From Ruminococcaceae bacterium UBA5396 (GTDB lineage: Bacteria > Bacillota > Clostridia > Oscillospirales > Acutalibacteraceae), in assembly GCA_002410715.1 (NCBI GenBank), contig DHOG01000193.1, forward strand, positions 1 to 16,520: a stretch of 16,520 nucleotides of DNA, in the 5' to 3' direction. This document shows, piece after piece, positions 13,896 to 16,520 of this stretch (position 1 is the first letter of the stretch; each line of letters begins with the position of its first letter). The notes beneath the pieces were generated by a model. The model did not search any database. It had not been told where the DNA came from and saw only the letters and a list, made by a program, of their open reading frames with translations. The position numbers were made by a program, and so were the translations under genes.

Positions 13896-15725
13896 ATGCG
13901 CAGATGGTCTTTTTTTCGTGACCTAAAATCCATTCATAATGATCTGAAAAACCCAAGCTTCAAAGCACATTTTGACAAATACAGGACACTGGCGCATTAT
14001 TGGATGGGTCATTTTAGTGAATCCTCCGATCGGGTAACCGGCTGGGCGCATGATTATGTATGCCCATCTTGTTCGGCCAATCTGGAGTACCAACGGGAAC
14101 AGCCCAGCGTTCACCGCTGTCCCCGCTGCCAAACTGTAGCCGAAAACACAAAGAAACTATCGGAGGCCTGGCAGTATTACAGACGCAGAGATATTTCGCA
14201 GGGCATTGAAGCGGCAGCTTTGACGGCTGTGATTGACAATGATAAAAACGCTTGTGATTTTGTACTGACTTCTATCCGATGGTATGCAGAACATTACAAA
14301 AAATTTGCTGAACATGGCAGCCACGCGGGTAAAGGAAAGGCTATGGGGCAGAGTCTTGACGAAGCCGTATGGTGCTGCACGCTGCTGAACGCTTTATTCA
14401 CCATCGATTTTAATGGCGAATTAGAGGTAGGTAAGAAACTTTATAAGTTACTATTTAAGCCATTGGTTAAACTTGTGTTGCCGCAAAGCAGGTCGATTCA
14501 TAATATATCTCTTTGGCATGCTGCCGCAGCAACGGGTGCTGCAGTTCTCTTTAAGGACGATACCCTGCTACAAGAAGTGTTGAACAGCGGTTACGGTGCC
14601 CGCGCCCAAATTACCAAAGGTTTCACCGAGGACGGTATATGGTTTGAAAATTCACCAGGGTACCATTTCTACGCATTAGATGCAGCCACAACTCTCGTCC
14701 ATTATCTATATGCGGGCAAAGTCAGTGAGAACATATTCTATGATCGACTGATAAAGGCTTGGACTGTATACTCAAAAACTTCATTTGAAGGCGGGCTGAT
14801 CCCAGCAACCAATGACGGAGGAAACAGTGAAACTCTTTCAAGCATAGCACCATCTGCACTAAAAGCAGCATGGCTGCTTCGATCACATCCAGATATAAAT
14901 TTTCTACAGTCCTTTATAACAAAATTTTATGAGAAAAAGCCCTGTATTCAGGCGCTTGTTTATGGGTTTCAACCAACCAAAAAAACAATCTACGAAAATA
15001 AATCTATTCTGCTTAACAATAACAAAATGTGTATGTTGCGCTCTAAAGACAGTGCGCCCGATGTATTTTGCAAGTATGGAAACATCGTGAAAAGCCACGC
15101 ACACCCCGATGCACTTTCTATCTCGATCCATCCGTTTTCCATGGATACAGGTACAACTGGTTACGGTTCAAGATTATATCGTGAATGGTATACAAAAACA
15201 ATATCACATTCCACCGTTGTAATAGACGCCCGTGATCAGAATCAAATCACCGGCGGTACAGCAGAACTTTCAAAAGACGGAACCTGTTTTTCAGCTGCCG
15301 TATCGGATGCTTATCAGGGCGTTACTATCACCCGTGAACTATGTTACATAGGGAGCAGCCTACGTGATACGGTAAACGTCAAGAGTGACAATGCACATCA
15401 GATTGATTGGGTATTTCACGTGTCCGGAGAGGGCAGCTTCGCCGGTTCATTTATCCCAGCAGTGTTAAAGGAGAAGGAAAACGGCTATTCATGGCTTTCC
15501 AATATACGAAAATGGCAGGGTGCGTTCCTGACCGCAGAATGGAAACTCGAAAACAAGCTGCTGCAATTCACCTTAAGCCCGGAATATCTACATGGAACAG
15601 AGGTGTATTTCGCAAAGTCACCCGACAATCCGGGAAATCTTTACAGAGACACAATTATAATCCGAAAAAATGCCAAGAATCTTATGATTCAAGCAGATTA
15701 TAGAGTGGTTAATATTTGCGGGTGA
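13896..15725 (+). CDS. Heparinase II/III-like polysaccharide lyase with zinc-ribbon motif
   Basis: This 609-aa protein has the two-part layout of heparinase II/III lyases, which cleave uronate-containing glycans by beta-elimination. The helical N-terminal toroid includes HNISLWHAAA at 202-211 and ENSPGYHFYALDA at 251-263, where Tyr256 is the candidate catalytic tyrosine. The C-terminal beta-sheet domain has SHAHPDALSISI at 400-411, DTGTTGYGSRLYREWY at 417-432 and SHST at 437-440, the most diagnostic part. Near the N-terminus CPSC (56-59) and CPRC (75-78) form a probable zinc ribbon. There is no signal peptide, so it should act in the cytosol on imported oligosaccharides. The ATG at 13896 has a strong AAAGGAGA site; a frame extension to 13851 is not favoured. 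Substrate is unknown. Confidence 0.85.
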   Translation: MRRWSFFRDLKSIHNDLKNPSFKAHFDKYRTLAHYWMGHFSESSDRVTGWAHDYVCPSCSANLEYQREQPSVHRCPRCQTVAENTKKLSEAWQYYRRRDISQGIEAAALTAVIDNDKNACDFVLTSIRWYAEHYKKFAEHGSHAGKGKAMGQSLDEAVWCCTLLNALFTIDFNGELEVGKKLYKLLFKPLVKLVLPQSRSIHNISLWHAAAATGAAVLFKDDTLLQEVLNSGYGARAQITKGFTEDGIWFENSPGYHFYALDAATTLVHYLYAGKVSENIFYDRLIKAWTVYSKTSFEGGLIPATNDGGNSETLSSIAPSALKAAWLLRSHPDINFLQSFITKFYEKKPCIQALVYGFQPTKKTIYENKSILLNNNKMCMLRSKDSAPDVFCKYGNIVKSHAHPDALSISIHPFSMDTGTTGYGSRLYREWYTKTISHSTVVIDARDQNQITGGTAELSKDGTCFSAAVSDAYQGVTITRELCYIGSSLRDTVNVKSDNAHQIDWVFHVSGEGSFAGSFIPAVLKEKENGYSWLSNIRKWQGAFLTAEWKLENKLLQFTLSPEYLHGTEVYFAKSPDNPGNLYRDTIIIRKNAKNLMIQADYRVVNICG

Positions 15726-15773
15726 TCTCCGCTGCAATAATAGGGATGTGTTTAAAATACCAGTCGCTAGACC

Positions 15774-15802
15774 CCCTCGGCTTTCAGCCGAGGATAGGTG
15801 AG
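15774..15802 (+). repeat. Hairpin repeat, copy 2, overlapping the deoC stop
   Basis: CCTCGGCT-TTC-AGCCGAGG (15775-15793) is a perfect 8-bp stem with a 3-nt loop, followed by ATAGGTGAG. No U-run follows on either strand, so it is not an intrinsic terminator. It matches copy 1 (12589-12617) in inverted orientation, including bases beyond the stem. The deoC stop codon and its last six codons lie within it. Together the two copies bracket the plus-strand block containing the 227-aa gene, spoIIID and the lyase. Confidence 0.45.
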
Positions 15803-16506
15803 TTTGCTCGAAGCACTTTTAGTTCTTCAACAATCTTAACGCCTGCACTAGTACCAATACGCTCTGCGCCTGCATCGATCATTACAAGCGCATCCTCCAG
15901 CCTGCGGACACCGCCTGCGGCCTTGACTTTGATTGCATCGCCCACCAATGACTTCATCAGCTTTACATCAGCGACAGTCGCGCCGACTGCGACACCCGGG
16001 GCAGGCGTTCCGAAGCCTGTTGATGTTTTGATAAAATCAGGATCTGCCTTCATTGCGATTTCACAAAGGATTTTCTTTTCGTCTTGGGTCAGGTAGCAGT
16101 TTTCAAAAATCACCTTGACAACTTTGTTATGCGCACGGCAGACATTAACAATCTCCTGCATTTCACGCTCAACAAAACTGATATTACGGCTTTTTAGCTC
16201 AGCGATGTTGTAAACAAAGTCTATTTCATCCGCGCCGTCTTCAATCGCTTTTTGGGTCTCAAAAACCTTGGCTTCAATTGTTGTCTGGCCGAGAGGAAAC
16301 CCGATGGTAGCGCCCACAAGAACATCACTGTTTTTTAGATACTCCTTACACTTTTTAACCGGAGCAGAGTTAATCATAACCGTTTTAAAGTGGTAATGGT
16401 CACTTTCCTCCCAGAAGGCTTTGAAATCGGAATCGCTTACATATGCCTTTAGAAGAGTCTGGTCAAAATATTTGGCAAGCTGTGCAGGTGTAAGGTCTAT
16501 TTTCAT
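15784..16506 (-). CDS. deoC: Deoxyribose-phosphate aldolase
   Basis: DeoC cleaves 2-deoxyribose 5-phosphate to acetaldehyde and glyceraldehyde 3-phosphate in the cytosol, in deoxynucleoside catabolism. The 240-aa protein shows the class I aldolase set: FDQTLLK at 14-20, GFPLGQTT near 69-76, the acid/base Asp96 in DEIDFVYN, Schiff-base Lys160 in FIKTSTGFG, and Lys195 in VKAAGGVR. GTSAGVKIVEEL near the end is the phosphate-binding region. The segment IDFVYNIAELKS departs from the more common VINIGALKS form, so it may represent a distinct DeoC branch. The final residues NSPILG and the stop come from a hairpin repeat. An AGGA lies about 10 nt before the ATG. The upstream neighbour is outside the window. 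Confidence 0.93.
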   Translation of the reverse strand: MKIDLTPAQLAKYFDQTLLKAYVSDSDFKAFWEESDHYHFKTVMINSAPVKKCKEYLKNSDVLVGATIGFPLGQTTIEAKVFETQKAIEDGADEIDFVYNIAELKSRNISFVEREMQEIVNVCRAHNKVVKVIFENCYLTQDEKKILCEIAMKADPDFIKTSTGFGTPAPGVAVGATVADVKLMKSLVGDAIKVKAAGGVRRLEDALVMIDAGAERIGTSAGVKIVEELKVLRANSPILG

Positions 16507-16520
16507 TATTGAAACATCCT

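Noticed and set aside
15775..15793. Hairpin as intrinsic terminator for deoC or the lyase gene
   Set aside because: No U-run follows the stem on either strand, and it overlaps the deoC coding end.

Overview
The window looks like chromosomal DNA of an endospore-forming, low-to-mid GC clostridial Firmicute. SpoIIID is present, and it is restricted to spore-formers. Shine-Dalgarno sites are of the AGAAAGGAGG type, GTG and TTG starts are used, and sigma-A-like promoters are clear. The genus cannot be fixed from sequence reading alone.

Layout. (1) 1-40: 5' part of a tRNA-Val(UAC) gene on the minus strand, with its own strong promoter. (2) 161-2182, minus strand: a small housekeeping operon made of a YerC/TrpR-like regulator, a SAM methyltransferase (ATGA overlap) and the redox chaperone Hsp33 (hslO). 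(3) 2347-12235, minus strand: an eight-gene surface-polysaccharide operon. In transcription order it holds glf (UDP-galactopyranose mutase), four GT-A family 2 glycosyltransferases interrupted by one structured intergenic gap, a Wzy-like polymerase, a Wzx-like flippase and ugd (UDP-glucose 6-dehydrogenase). A textbook sigma-A promoter lies upstream of glf. (4) 12589-15802: a differently organised block bracketed by two related hairpin repeats in inverted orientation. It holds a plus-strand 227-aa protein of unknown function with a predicted beta-sandwich, spoIIID (minus), and a plus-strand cytosolic heparinase II/III-like polysaccharide lyase with a zinc-ribbon motif. A bidirectional terminator sits between the first two. 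(5) 15784-16506, minus strand: deoC (deoxyribose-phosphate aldolase), whose last codons lie inside one of the hairpin repeats.

How the genes fit together. Glf and Ugd supply UDP-galactofuranose and UDP-glucuronate. The four GT2 enzymes would build a lipid-linked repeat unit, Wzx would flip it and Wzy would polymerise it outside. The initiating phosphoglycosyltransferase and chain-length/kinase genes are not in the window and must lie elsewhere. The heparinase-like lyase acts on uronate-containing polymers as a family, but a link to this particular polymer is only a hypothesis. I see no defence system, CRISPR array, prophage or intact transposon. The least explained items are the 227-aa protein beside spoIIID, the hairpin repeat pair, the related leaders of hslO and ugd, and possible RNA switches inside the polysaccharide operon.
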